Source: Actinobacteria bacterium ADurb.Bin346 (GTDB lineage Bacteria; Actinomycetota; Humimicrobiia; Humimicrobiales; Humimicrobiaceae). From it: 39,901 bases of DNA. This document shows, piece by piece, positions 16,298 through 23,526 of the stretch. A model generated the notes under the pieces. The model did no database searches. It worked only from the letters and a program-made list of their open reading frames with translations, and had not been told where the DNA came from. The stretch lies in contig MWAX01000161.1 of the NCBI GenBank assembly GCA_002068775.1, positions 1 to 39,901 of the forward strand, in the 5' to 3' direction. Position numbers and translations under genes: made by a program. The first letter of the stretch is position 1, and each line of letters begins with the position of its first letter.

Positions 16298-17545
16298 TTA
16301 TTTAAGCATATGTTTCAATTTGGTTTTTTTGGTCTGAAGATACCGCCTGTTGTTTTCATTTGGCTCAATGATAACGGGCAGTATTTTTGTAATTTTTATT
16401 CCATAACCCTCAAGGCCTATGATTTTTCTTGGATTATTAGTCATAAGCTGTATATTTGAAAGACCCAGGTCCGATAGAATCTGAGCGCCTATCCCGTAAT
16501 CGCGCATGTCAGCTTCAAAACCGAGCTCAAGGTTTGCTTCAACTGTATCAAGGCCTCTATCCTGCAGCTCATATGCTTTCATTTTATTGCATAGGCCTAT
16601 ACCGCGTCCCTCCTGTGCCATATACAGAAGCACGCCATACCCTTTTCTGTTTATAATATTGAAAGCCTCGTCAAGCTGCTGTCCGCAGTCACATCTTTGT
16701 GAGCCAAATGTATCGCCTGTAAGACACTGGGAATGTACACGGACCGGCACATCATTCTTACCTTTGATATCCCCTTTTATAAAAGCTATGTGGATCTCTC
16801 CATCAATTATAGACTTATAAGTCACAGCCCTGAAAATTCCCCATTTGGTTGGAAGGCTTACTTCCGCAGCCCGTTCGATAAGTTTCTCTTTTGTTTTTCT
16901 GTACCTGATAAGCTCCTCAATAGTGATTATGGGGAGCCTGTGTTTTTTTGATAATTTTTTTATATCTGCAAGACGTGCAACTTCACCATCTTCACGTATT
17001 ATTTCGCATATTACTCCTGCAGGGAACAAGCCTGCAATCCCTGCCAGATCAACTGCAGCTTCGGTGTGCCCCGCTCTTACAAGCACACCTCCATCATGTG
17101 CTCTTAGAGGAAAAATATGCCCGGGTATTGTAAAATCTTCAGGTTTAGATGCCGGATCTATAAAAGTTTTTATTGTAAGAGCTCTGTCACTGGCTGAGGC
17201 TCCTGAGCCTTTTTTTATCATGGAATCTACAGACATCGCCATTGAAGGGGACGAACGGGTCTGTTCAATGCGGCCTGATTTTTTAATTCTTGGGGGTGCT
17301 GCCGTATCCATCATTGGTATTTGCAGTTCCTCAAGTCTTTTATGCTCACAGGGCATGTAGAGCAAGCCCCTTCCGTGAGTCATAAAAAAATTTATGGATT
17401 CTACAGTCACTTTTTCAGCCGGTTGAAAAAGAACCCCCTCATTTTCTTCAGAGCGGTCATCGACAATAATTATTATTTTTCCTTTTTTGATTGCTGAAAC
17501 GGAGTCCTCTATGCCTGAAAAAATCTTCTCATTTGATGAAACCAT
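16298..17545 (-). CDS. ribBA: Bifunctional DHBP synthase / GTP cyclohydrolase II
   Basis: The N-terminal domain (about 1-205) makes 3,4-dihydroxy-2-butanone 4-phosphate from ribulose 5-phosphate; the C-terminal domain (about 210-415) opens GTP. The GTP cyclohydrolase part is canonical, with zinc ligands in CLTGDTFGSQRCDC, then MAQEGRGIGL and LMTNNPRKI. The DHBP part keeps VDDRSEENEG, ASDRALTI, PGHIFPL and RAGHTEAAVDLA. It differs in the middle: the usual TTGISA segment reads GSGASA, and MDTAAPPRIKKSGRIEQTR replaces the common TAFTVSVD approach. Its start overlaps the end of ribE by 17 bases. Confidence 0.94.
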   Translation of the reverse strand: MVSSNEKIFSGIEDSVSAIKKGKIIIIVDDRSEENEGVLFQPAEKVTVESINFFMTHGRGLLYMPCEHKRLEELQIPMMDTAAPPRIKKSGRIEQTRSSPSMAMSVDSMIKKGSGASASDRALTIKTFIDPASKPEDFTIPGHIFPLRAHDGGVLVRAGHTEAAVDLAGIAGLFPAGVICEIIREDGEVARLADIKKLSKKHRLPIITIEELIRYRKTKEKLIERAAEVSLPTKWGIFRAVTYKSIIDGEIHIAFIKGDIKGKNDVPVRVHSQCLTGDTFGSQRCDCGQQLDEAFNIINRKGYGVLLYMAQEGRGIGLCNKMKAYELQDRGLDTVEANLELGFEADMRDYGIGAQILSDLGLSNIQLMTNNPRKIIGLEGYGIKITKILPVIIEPNENNRRYLQTKKTKLKHMLK

Positions 17546-18200
17546 ATTCCACCAGCTTCTCCTTTAAATTGTCGTCATTTTGATTTCCGGCGCCCACAGG
17601 ATTTATGATTCCCGTGTCTGAAAGTATCCTGAAAATATACCTTGATAAAAGGTCCACTTCTATATTTACTTTATCTCCTTCTTTAACGCGGGACAGCGAC
17701 GTGTTTTCAAATGTGTGCGGGATTATTGCAACTGCAAAGAAACCCCTGTCCGCTTCTGAAACAGTTAAGCTGATTCCGTCCAGCGCAACGGAGCCCCTTG
17801 GAGCAAGAAAGGGCGAAAGACCTTCAGGAATTTTGAGTTCTATCCTGTATGAATTACCCTTTTTTTCAATCCCTGTTATTTCTGCAGTGCCATCCACATG
17901 GCCGCTGACGAAATGCCCGCCAATTTTTGCAGAAGGGGTGAGAGAGCTTTCAAGGTTTACAATTTTTCCTGCTCCCATATTTTTAAAAGTAGTTTTTTCA
18001 AGTGTTGAATATGAAATATCACAAATAAATCCTGAAGGCTTTAATTTTTTTACAGTCAGGCAGCAGCCATCCACAGCAACGGAATCACCGGCTGAAAGGC
18101 CTTTCAATATCTGATTGCATGAGATTTCAATAAGCTTGCATTCATTGCCTTCGCTGACACCCCTTATCTTACCAGTCTCTTTTATTATGCCTGTAAACAT
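17529..18200 (-). CDS. ribE: Riboflavin synthase alpha subunit
   Basis: The enzyme dismutates two lumazine molecules into riboflavin. Two lumazine-binding repeats are visible: MFTGIIKETGKI at residue 1 with GDSVAVDGCCLTV, and GGHFVSGHVDGTAEI at about residue 95 with GSVALDGISLTV. LTPSAKIGGHFVSGHVDG and IIPHTFENTSL are family hallmarks. The 223 residues include a short charged tail that overlaps the start of ribBA. It follows ribD by 17 bases. Confidence 0.96.
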   Translation of the reverse strand: MFTGIIKETGKIRGVSEGNECKLIEISCNQILKGLSAGDSVAVDGCCLTVKKLKPSGFICDISYSTLEKTTFKNMGAGKIVNLESSLTPSAKIGGHFVSGHVDGTAEITGIEKKGNSYRIELKIPEGLSPFLAPRGSVALDGISLTVSEADRGFFAVAIIPHTFENTSLSRVKEGDKVNIEVDLLSRYIFRILSDTGIINPVGAGNQNDDNLKEKLVEYGFIK

Positions 18201-18217
18201 TTTTTTACCTTCCTGCT

Positions 18218-19396
18218 CTAAAGAAGAGCATTCTTTTTTTTAGGATATGCGGTTATCATTAAATCACCATCTATATTTTTAACACTTTCAATTTCAAGCA
18301 CGGGACAATCTGAAAGAAGTTTAGTGCTCAGATTTCCGAACATACCATACCTGCTGTCATTTCCAATTATCTTTGGTGCCATAAATAAAATCATTTTGTC
18401 AAAAAGTTTATTTTTTAAAAAGCTTGAACAGAGCATCTGGCCTGCTTCGACCAGCACGGAAGTTACTTCATAATTATCATGAAGTATTTTAAGTATTTGT
18501 GAAAGGTCAAGAAGTGTAATGTCAGTATTTTCTTTTTGTTTTTGCAGCTCTTTTATTTCAGTGATTTCCATTCCCATTTTTTTAAGTAAAGCAGCTTTTT
18601 TTCTCTGCTCATTGTTTAAGGATGAAGTAAAAACAATGGTTTTTATTCTTTCTGAAGTGCATGCAATCTTTGATTGGGGGCTTATCCTGAGACTGCTGTC
18701 AAGTATTGCACGTAAAAATTTCCTGCTTTTTAAAGGGACAGATGATGTTTTGGCAATACGGAGATGCAGCAGAGGGTCATCTGTCAGGACAGTATTTATG
18801 CCTGTGAGAATACAGTCATTTTTAAGCCTCATTTTCTGCACCAGACGCCTTGATTTTTCTGAGGTTATCCATTTGGAATTCCCGGAATCAAGAGCTGTCC
18901 TGCCGTCCAGGCTTGAAGCAATTTTAATTGTCACAAATGGACGTCCGGAAGTTATGGACTTAAAAAAAATCTCATTCTGTTTTTTTGCGCGCTCTTCAAG
19001 CAAACCATAGTCAACAATGACGCCGGCAGCTTTAAGGATTTCAAAACCTCTTCCGCTGACTTCAGGATTAGGGTCCCTGCACGCTGCAACAACTCTGCTG
19101 ATGCCATTCTTTATAATAGCCTCTGTGCAGGGGGGCGTTTTTCCATAGATGCAGCACGGCTCAAGGCTGACATACATAGTTGCACCGGCAAGAAGCTTTT
19201 TATCAGGGCAGGCATTAATGGCTTCCACTTCAGCGTGACTGCTGCCTGCTTTCTTATGATAGCCGCTGGACAGCATCTTTCCGTCTTTTACAATTACAGC
19301 ACCGACCATTGGATTGGGGCTGGTAAAGCCTCGCGCTTTTTCAGCAATCGAAATGGCAAGCTTCATGTATCTTTTATCTTCTGCACTAAAATTCAT
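18218..19396 (-). CDS. ribD: Riboflavin biosynthesis deaminase/reductase
   Basis: RibD deaminates the GTP cyclohydrolase product and then reduces its ribose side chain. The N-terminal cytidine-deaminase-like domain has SPNPMVGAVIV, the zinc site HAEVEAI and SLEPCCIYGKTPPC. The C-terminal domain (about 150-392) is a dihydrofolate-reductase-like domain with TIKIASSLDGRTAL, ITSEKSRRLVQ and LVEAGQML. The reductase domain is somewhat unusual in length because of insertions at about 255-290. It is the first gene of the operon, controlled by an FMN riboswitch about 110 bases upstream. Confidence 0.96.
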   Translation of the reverse strand: MNFSAEDKRYMKLAISIAEKARGFTSPNPMVGAVIVKDGKMLSSGYHKKAGSSHAEVEAINACPDKKLLAGATMYVSLEPCCIYGKTPPCTEAIIKNGISRVVAACRDPNPEVSGRGFEILKAAGVIVDYGLLEERAKKQNEIFFKSITSGRPFVTIKIASSLDGRTALDSGNSKWITSEKSRRLVQKMRLKNDCILTGINTVLTDDPLLHLRIAKTSSVPLKSRKFLRAILDSSLRISPQSKIACTSERIKTIVFTSSLNNEQRKKAALLKKMGMEITEIKELQKQKENTDITLLDLSQILKILHDNYEVTSVLVEAGQMLCSSFLKNKLFDKMILFMAPKIIGNDSRYGMFGNLSTKLLSDCPVLEIESVKNIDGDLMITAYPKKKNALL

Positions 19397-19446
19397 TATA
19401 AGATTCTGCCTTTAAGCTCAAAAATTATTTTTGACTAATATATTTT

Positions 19447-19480
19447 AAAAATAAAAAAGCCATGGAGAAAATCCATGGCT
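19447..19480 (-). terminator. Intrinsic terminator of the FMN riboswitch expression platform
   Basis: AGCCATGGA (19458-19466) pairs with TCCATGGCT (19472-19480) around a 5-base loop. On the minus strand the stem is followed by a T-rich tract with one A. It lies between the riboswitch and ribD, as expected for FMN-induced early termination. Confidence 0.8.
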
Positions 19481-19510
19481 AAAATCAAATACTTTTATCT
19501 GACCAGTCAT

Positions 19511-19640
19511 AAATTTTCTCCCATCCAGACTTTAACTGTCGGTCCTGGAATACTGCCAGGTCGACCTCTGCTGTAGCTGAGCAAAGGCTTGCGGACTTTA
19601 CCGCCGGTAGGGGATTTCACCCTTCCTCGAAAATTATCTG
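19511..19640 (-). promoter_or_regulatory. FMN (RFN) riboswitch controlling ribD-E-BA-H
   Basis: Reading the minus strand from 19640 gives the conserved RFN core: AGGAAGGGTGAAATCCCCTA, then CCGGCGGTAAAGTCCGC, later ACCGACAGTTAAAGTCTGGA, and the closing GGGAGAAAATTT. The aptamer binds FMN, and bound FMN would favour the terminator at 19447-19480. Together with the aptamer, the 528-base gap between ribD and rpe is thus largely accounted for by this leader and the tandem repeat at 19706-19906. This is the strongest regulatory call in the window. Confidence 0.95.
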
Positions 19641-19653
19641 CTTTAGAAACAGA

Positions 19654-19659
19654 ATTATA
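19654..19659 (-). promoter_or_regulatory. Candidate -10 element for the rib operon
   Basis: A perfect TATAAT on the minus strand lies just upstream of the FMN aptamer. No good -35 element is seen at the usual distance, only a T-rich stretch. Confidence 0.35.
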
Positions 19660-19713
19660 TCAGAAAAAAATTATAAAAAAAATGAAAAATCCTAGTAAAA
19701 GCATGGATAGTTT

Positions 19714-19742
19714 TTGTTTAAAACAGGATTTCAAATTATAAT
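19714..19742 (+). promoter_or_regulatory. Promoter, copy 1, upstream of rpe
   Basis: TTGTTT at 19714-19719 and TATAAT at 19737-19742 with a 17-base spacer. A 6-bp dyad overlapping the -10 (ATAATA, TATTAT) could be an operator. Confidence 0.65.
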
Positions 19743-19826
19743 AACACTATTATGCAAACAGGCAGTTGCTGAACCCTATAACTTTTAATGCAACTTGAAA
19801 TCAGTATTGAAACGGCATGATAGTTT

Positions 19827-19855
19827 TTGTTTAAAACAGGATTTCAAATTATAAT
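19827..19855 (+). promoter_or_regulatory. Promoter, copy 2, upstream of rpe
   Basis: An identical copy of the upstream promoter: TTGTTT at 19827-19832 and TATAAT at 19850-19855. Transcripts from here would have a leader of about 65 bases before the rpe ATG at 19926. Confidence 0.65.
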
Positions 19856-19925
19856 AACACTATTATGCAAACAGGCAGTTGCTGAACGCGATATCTTTTA
19901 ATGCAAGAGAAAGGGCTATTTCTGA

Positions 19926-20621
19926 ATGAAAAACTTTTTGTCAGATAAAAAATACAGGATTGCTGCATCGATTCTTGACTGCAATTTTTTGGAGCTCAAC
20001 CGTGAAATAAAAAAAGTGATGGCCCTGGGCATTGACATGCTTCATCTGGATGTTATGGATGGAAGCTTTGTTTCAAATATTTCAATAGGCCAGCCGGTGA
20101 TCTCAAGGATAAGACAGCATGCCGGGTTAAAGCTCGACGTGCATTTGATGATAAATAATCCAGACAAACATATCGACAGTTTTATCAGCGCCGGGGCAGA
20201 TATAATAAGTGTGCATGTGGAAACATGTCCCCACTTAAGCTGGACGCTCAGACACATAAAACAATGCGGAGCCGGAGCAGCAGTTGCTTTAAATCCGGCA
20301 ACACCCGTATCATCAATCGAAAATGTGCTGCCCTACCTTGACATGGTGCTGATTATGACAGTTAACCCGGGTTTTGGCGGACAGGCTTTTCTTGAGGAAA
20401 TGCTTCCAAAGATAAAAAAACTTAAATCAATGCTGGAAGAATATAAAAAATCTTCAGGAGGCAAAAGAAAAATATTAATACAGGTTGATGGTGGAATAAA
20501 TCCCGAGACAGCAGCCAGAGTCATGGCCGCGGGGGCAGATATTTTTGTGCTGGGCTCAGCATTGTTCAATGCCGATGATCCGGGAATTGTAATCAGAAAA
20601 ATAAACGAAATACTTGTATAA
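19926..20621 (+). CDS. rpe: Ribulose-phosphate 3-epimerase
   Basis: The enzyme interconverts ribulose 5-phosphate and xylulose 5-phosphate in the pentose phosphate pathway. The 231-residue TIM-barrel protein has AASILDCNFLELNREI, MLHLDVMDGSFVSNISIG (metal-ligand histidine and aspartate), LDVHLMINNPD, ALNPATPVSSIE, MTVNPGFGGQAF and QVDGGINPETA. These cover the metal ligands and the phosphate loop. Ribulose 5-phosphate is also a riboflavin precursor, which may explain why it sits beside the rib operon. It is followed at once by a flavin-reductase-like gene. Confidence 0.97.
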   Translation: MKNFLSDKKYRIAASILDCNFLELNREIKKVMALGIDMLHLDVMDGSFVSNISIGQPVISRIRQHAGLKLDVHLMINNPDKHIDSFISAGADIISVHVETCPHLSWTLRHIKQCGAGAAVALNPATPVSSIENVLPYLDMVLIMTVNPGFGGQAFLEEMLPKIKKLKSMLEEYKKSSGGKRKILIQVDGGINPETAARVMAAGADIFVLGSALFNADDPGIVIRKINEILV

Positions 20622-20649
20622 AAAAAGAGTTCAGAATGGAGAATGCTTA

Positions 20650-21213
20650 ATGACAGTCTTAAAAAAAATACGAAACCTGGTTTTACCGCTTCCTGTAATG
20701 CTTGCAACATGCAGGGCAGAAAAGAATGACCCGGGAACAGATAATATAATACCTCTTGCATGGGTGGGAATAGTTGAATATGAGCCTCCAATGGTCAATG
20801 TAATGATTGGCAGCGGCAAGTATTCTGCGGTCACAATAGAAAATCGCAAAGAATTTGGATTGTGCATGGCGACAGCCGGAATGATGGAAAAGGTGGATTT
20901 TTGCGGTTATTCGCATGGAGATAAAGTAGATAAATTCAAAGTCACAGGATTTTCAAAAATACAGGCGGAAAAAATCGATGCTCCCCTTATAAAAGAATGC
21001 CCGATTTCTCTTGAATGTGCGGTACGCGATATTTTAAAACCAAAAAACCATATGATGTTTATTGCTGAAGTCCTGGCAACACATATTGACAGTAAATTCC
21101 TCAAAGACGGAGAAGAGCCGGATCTGGAAAATATGGATATACTTTGTTATGCAAATGACCAGTACTGGAGCATGGGTAGAAAGTTAAATAACCTTTTTTA
21201 TTCAAAATACTGA
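20650..21213 (+). CDS. Flavin reductase-like FMN-binding protein
   Basis: The 188-residue protein fits the flavin-reductase-like split-barrel family: LPLPVMLATCRAEK, NIIPLAWVGIVEYEPPMVNVMI, YSAVTIENRKEFGLCMAT and SHGDKVDKFKVTGFS. Members bind FMN and reduce flavin, or work with partner flavoproteins or rubredoxin in anaerobes. A longer frame would begin at 20614, but the ATG at 20650 has GGAG 8 bases upstream and fits the family's start. It is 28 bases downstream of rpe and ends before a strong terminator. Confidence 0.9.
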   Translation: MTVLKKIRNLVLPLPVMLATCRAEKNDPGTDNIIPLAWVGIVEYEPPMVNVMIGSGKYSAVTIENRKEFGLCMATAGMMEKVDFCGYSHGDKVDKFKVTGFSKIQAEKIDAPLIKECPISLECAVRDILKPKNHMMFIAEVLATHIDSKFLKDGEEPDLENMDILCYANDQYWSMGRKLNNLFYSKY

Positions 21214-21258
21214 ATAATACAGCTCAGCAGTTAATAAAAATAATTAAAAACAAAAAAT

Positions 21259-21294
21259 AAAATAGCCCTTTTTGTAAAAAGGGCTATTTTTAAA
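21259..21294. terminator. Strong bidirectional terminator
   Basis: AAATAGCCCTTTTT pairs with AAAAAGGGCTATTT around a GT loop; T-runs follow on both strands. It separates the rpe operon from the convergent ferredoxin gene. Confidence 0.9.
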
Positions 21295-21346
21295 TCAGGG
21301 AATACTGATTCTTAAAAAAACCAGCTTGGCGATGATGAAAAGACGG

Positions 21347-21538
21347 CTACTCAGCAATTATTGCTTCTGTTGGACAACTTTCCACCGCTTCCTGGATGCA
21401 TTCTTCGTCATATTCATCAAAATCCGTTTTTATGACAACAGCAACATCTTTATCTTCATCCATCTTGAATATATCCGGACAAGTCTCCTCACAAAGTCCA
21501 CAACCAGTGCAGAGCTCCTCGTCGATTCTTACTTCCAT
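21347..21538 (-). CDS. Single [4Fe-4S] ferredoxin
   Basis: This 63-residue acidic protein is a small soluble electron carrier. CTGCGLCEETCP gives Cys10, 13 and 16; the last ligand is the cysteine in ESCPTEAI. The two remaining cysteines (Cys20 and the one in EECIQEA) match the disulfide pair of Thermotoga-type ferredoxins, so only one cluster is expected. It stands alone with a good SD (AGGAACTT) before ATG. It may supply electrons to the complex-I-like assembly or to the flavin reductase. Confidence 0.95.
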   Translation of the reverse strand: MEVRIDEELCTGCGLCEETCPDIFKMDEDKDVAVVIKTDFDEYDEECIQEAVESCPTEAIIAE

Positions 21539-21917
21539 TTAAGTTCCTTTCTTCTGTAATATTTTATATTGCAGGTTTTGTATTTTCCTATATAGCAAAA
21601 CAAAGGGAAATATACAAGAAATTTCTTTTTAATTCAACATTAATTTTCTGCTTAATTTCTGCTTTATTTTTCTGCTTTCAGCATTTGATTTTTCTGTAAA
21701 AATGCCTGAGTGTTTTAAAAATTATTAATCGTCATAATCTCTTTTAATATCCCTTTTAAAAGACGCCCATGGCTTTACCGGCATAAGACAGATTTATTAA
21801 AAAATAATAAAAAAATAAAATTATTGCACATTTACATTCAAAAATGTGTTATATTTAAAATGAATATTTTCTTGATTAAAATTTCAAGTATTTTATCTGG
21901 ACACAGGGAGCTTACTG
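21539..21917. other. Intergenic region between ferredoxin and the cyclic-di-GMP gene
   Basis: This 379-base gap separates divergent genes and holds the promoters of both. I see only the promoter and dyad listed separately; no small gene, hairpin terminator or RNA motif is recognisable. Confidence 0.5.
21824..21852 (+). promoter_or_regulatory. Candidate promoter with internal dyad, upstream of the cyclic-di-GMP gene
   Basis: TTGCAC at 21824-21829 and TGTTAT at 21847-21852 are 17 bases apart. CACATTT (21827-21833) and AAATGTG (21842-21848) form a perfect 7-bp inverted repeat spanning the spacer, as a repressor operator would. Leader length to the TTG start is about 60 bases. Confidence 0.5.
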
Positions 21918-23351
21918 TTGAAGCATCAATTTAGAATCACCAGGCGCGAGCTAATACTGGAAGATATTTTTTATTCACTGACAAACCTTGTCAAAGATGC
22001 AATCATTGTTGCTGATTCTTCACGGAAAATTGTCTACTGGAACAAAGCTTCAGAAAGGATATTCAGGTATCAGGCATCAGAGATCCTTGGCAAATCCCTG
22101 AGCACAGTCCTGCTGCAGGATGTTTTGTCTTTCAGCGTAAAAAGCAGCCCCAGCCCTAAAGAGAAATTTATTGAAGTGATAGGCAGAAAAAAGAATGGAC
22201 AAAAAATACCTCTTGAAATCTCAAGGACTTACTGGGAATCTGAGAAAGGGCATTTTTTTACACTGATTATCCGGGATGTGACTATAAGGAAGAATGCAGA
22301 AGAAAAGCTTAAATATATGAGTTTTCACGATAATCTCACCGGACTTTATAATCGCTCATATTTTGAAGAAGAGCTGCAGAGACTGAATACCGCAAGGCAA
22401 TTGCCGCTGAGTATAATCATTGGCGATATAGATGGCTTTAAGCTTGTGAATGATGCGTTTGGTTATAAGCAGGGGGATGAATTATTAAAAAATCTTGCAA
22501 AAGTACTGAAAGACTCCTGCAGGTCAGAAGACATGCTTGCCAGATGGGGAGGAGACGAATTTGTAATACTGCTTCCAAAAACTGATATAAAAGGAATACA
22601 GGAGATAATATCAAGGATACAGAAAAAAAGCAGGGAGGTTTCATCTGGCGGGATACCGCTGAATATTTCCCTGGGATTTGCCACAAAAGAAAAGTCCACA
22701 GACAATATAGACCGTGTCATAAAAGAAGCCGAGGACTCAATGAAGCAGAAAAAACTCATCCAGAGTAAGAAAGTCTCAAATGAGATAATAGCGTCAATTG
22801 AGAAGAAGCTAAGGGAAAGAAGCAGGGAATCAGGCGAGGCATATGAAAGGATAAAAAACCTTGCCCTCACACTCGGAAAAGCCTTAAAGCTTCAGAAGTC
22901 TGACCTTGACAATCTTGCCCTGCTTTCCGACTTTCATGACATAGGTAAGGTTACAATCAAAACCAGGATACTGACAAAAAAATCAAAGCTCGCAGAAGAA
23001 GAATGGCAGATAATGAAGATGCATCCGGAAATCGGATACCGGATTGCAAAATCGTCCGTTCAACTTGCGCAAATAGCAGATGCAATCCTTGCGCACCATG
23101 AAAACTGGGATGGCACCGGATACCCTTATAAGCTTAAAGGAAACAAGATACCAGTTATCTCAAGAATAGTCGCAATAGTTGAAGCTTATGATGTGATGGT
23201 GTGCGGACGAAACTATAAAAAAGCAGTTAGCAAAGAACAAGCCATAAAAGAGCTCAGGCTCTGTTCAAGAAAACAGTTTGACCCGCAGTTTGTAAGTAAA
23301 TTCATTGAAATAATGGAGCAAAAGGAAAAAAACCTCAGCCTTTTTCCTTAA
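21918..23351 (+). CDS. PAS-GGDEF-HD-GYP cyclic-di-GMP protein
   Basis: The 477-residue protein combines a PAS sensor (about 15-130, DAIIVADSSRKIVYWNKASERIF), a GGDEF diguanylate cyclase (about 140-285, intact RWGGDEFVILLP) and an HD-GYP phosphodiesterase (about 295-465; FHDIGKVTI, HPEIGYRI, LAHHENWDGTGYP, VEAYD). Both enzyme motifs look active, so it could both make and break cyclic-di-GMP depending on the PAS signal. No transmembrane segment is present, so it is cytosolic. The TTG start follows AGGGAG by 7 bases. Confidence 0.93.
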   Translation: MKHQFRITRRELILEDIFYSLTNLVKDAIIVADSSRKIVYWNKASERIFRYQASEILGKSLSTVLLQDVLSFSVKSSPSPKEKFIEVIGRKKNGQKIPLEISRTYWESEKGHFFTLIIRDVTIRKNAEEKLKYMSFHDNLTGLYNRSYFEEELQRLNTARQLPLSIIIGDIDGFKLVNDAFGYKQGDELLKNLAKVLKDSCRSEDMLARWGGDEFVILLPKTDIKGIQEIISRIQKKSREVSSGGIPLNISLGFATKEKSTDNIDRVIKEAEDSMKQKKLIQSKKVSNEIIASIEKKLRERSRESGEAYERIKNLALTLGKALKLQKSDLDNLALLSDFHDIGKVTIKTRILTKKSKLAEEEWQIMKMHPEIGYRIAKSSVQLAQIADAILAHHENWDGTGYPYKLKGNKIPVISRIVAIVEAYDVMVCGRNYKKAVSKEQAIKELRLCSRKQFDPQFVSKFIEIMEQKEKNLSLFP

Positions 23352-23423
23352 AAATCTGACATTTTTCCTGAAATACCTGCTGTTTTTCAGTTTTAAACCC
23401 CATATTATTAAAAAGAATTTTTA

Positions 23424-23451
23424 TTGTGTTTTGCTGTTTTACAGTTATAAT
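23424..23451 (+). promoter_or_regulatory. Promoter of the malic enzyme gene
   Basis: TTGTGT at 23424-23429 and a perfect TATAAT at 23446-23451 with a 16-base spacer. The -10 element overlaps the left arm of the inverted repeat at 23437-23507. Confidence 0.6.
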
Positions 23452-23507
23452 TCAACTGGAATTATATAAAAATCATTACTTTAGAAAATAAAAATATAAC
23501 TGTAAAA
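23437..23507. promoter_or_regulatory. 13-bp inverted repeat around the malic enzyme transcription start
   Basis: TTTTACAGTTATA at 23437-23449 is the exact reverse complement of TATAACTGTAAAA at 23495-23507. A partial third copy (ATATAACTG) follows at 23509-23517, next to the ribosome site. The arrangement is that of paired operator sites or a long leader hairpin. Confidence 0.55.
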
Positions 23508-23526
23508 AATATAACTGAGGGGAAAA

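Larger units (their letters stand above)
19706..19906 (+). repeat. Tandem promoter-bearing repeat, two copies of about 88 bp
   Basis: A 69-base sequence at 19706-19774 recurs without change at 19819-19887, 113 bases on. Weaker similarity extends to 19793 and 19906 through CTTTTAATGCAA. Each copy holds TTGTTT, a 17-base spacer and TATAAT, so this is a duplicated promoter. ATAATA-ACAC-TATTAT, a dyad, overlaps the -10 element of each copy. The second copy ends 20 bases before rpe. Confidence 0.85.

Noticed and set aside
16845..17360. 171-codon plus-strand open frame inside ribBA, and similar long antisense frames in ribE and ribD
   Set aside because: They mirror conserved minus-strand genes with matching families and have no recognisable domains of their own.
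19700..19910. Possible CRISPR array because of two identical repeats
   Set aside because: Only two copies, the repeat is 69 bases, there is no spacer series and no cas gene. Each copy contains a good promoter.
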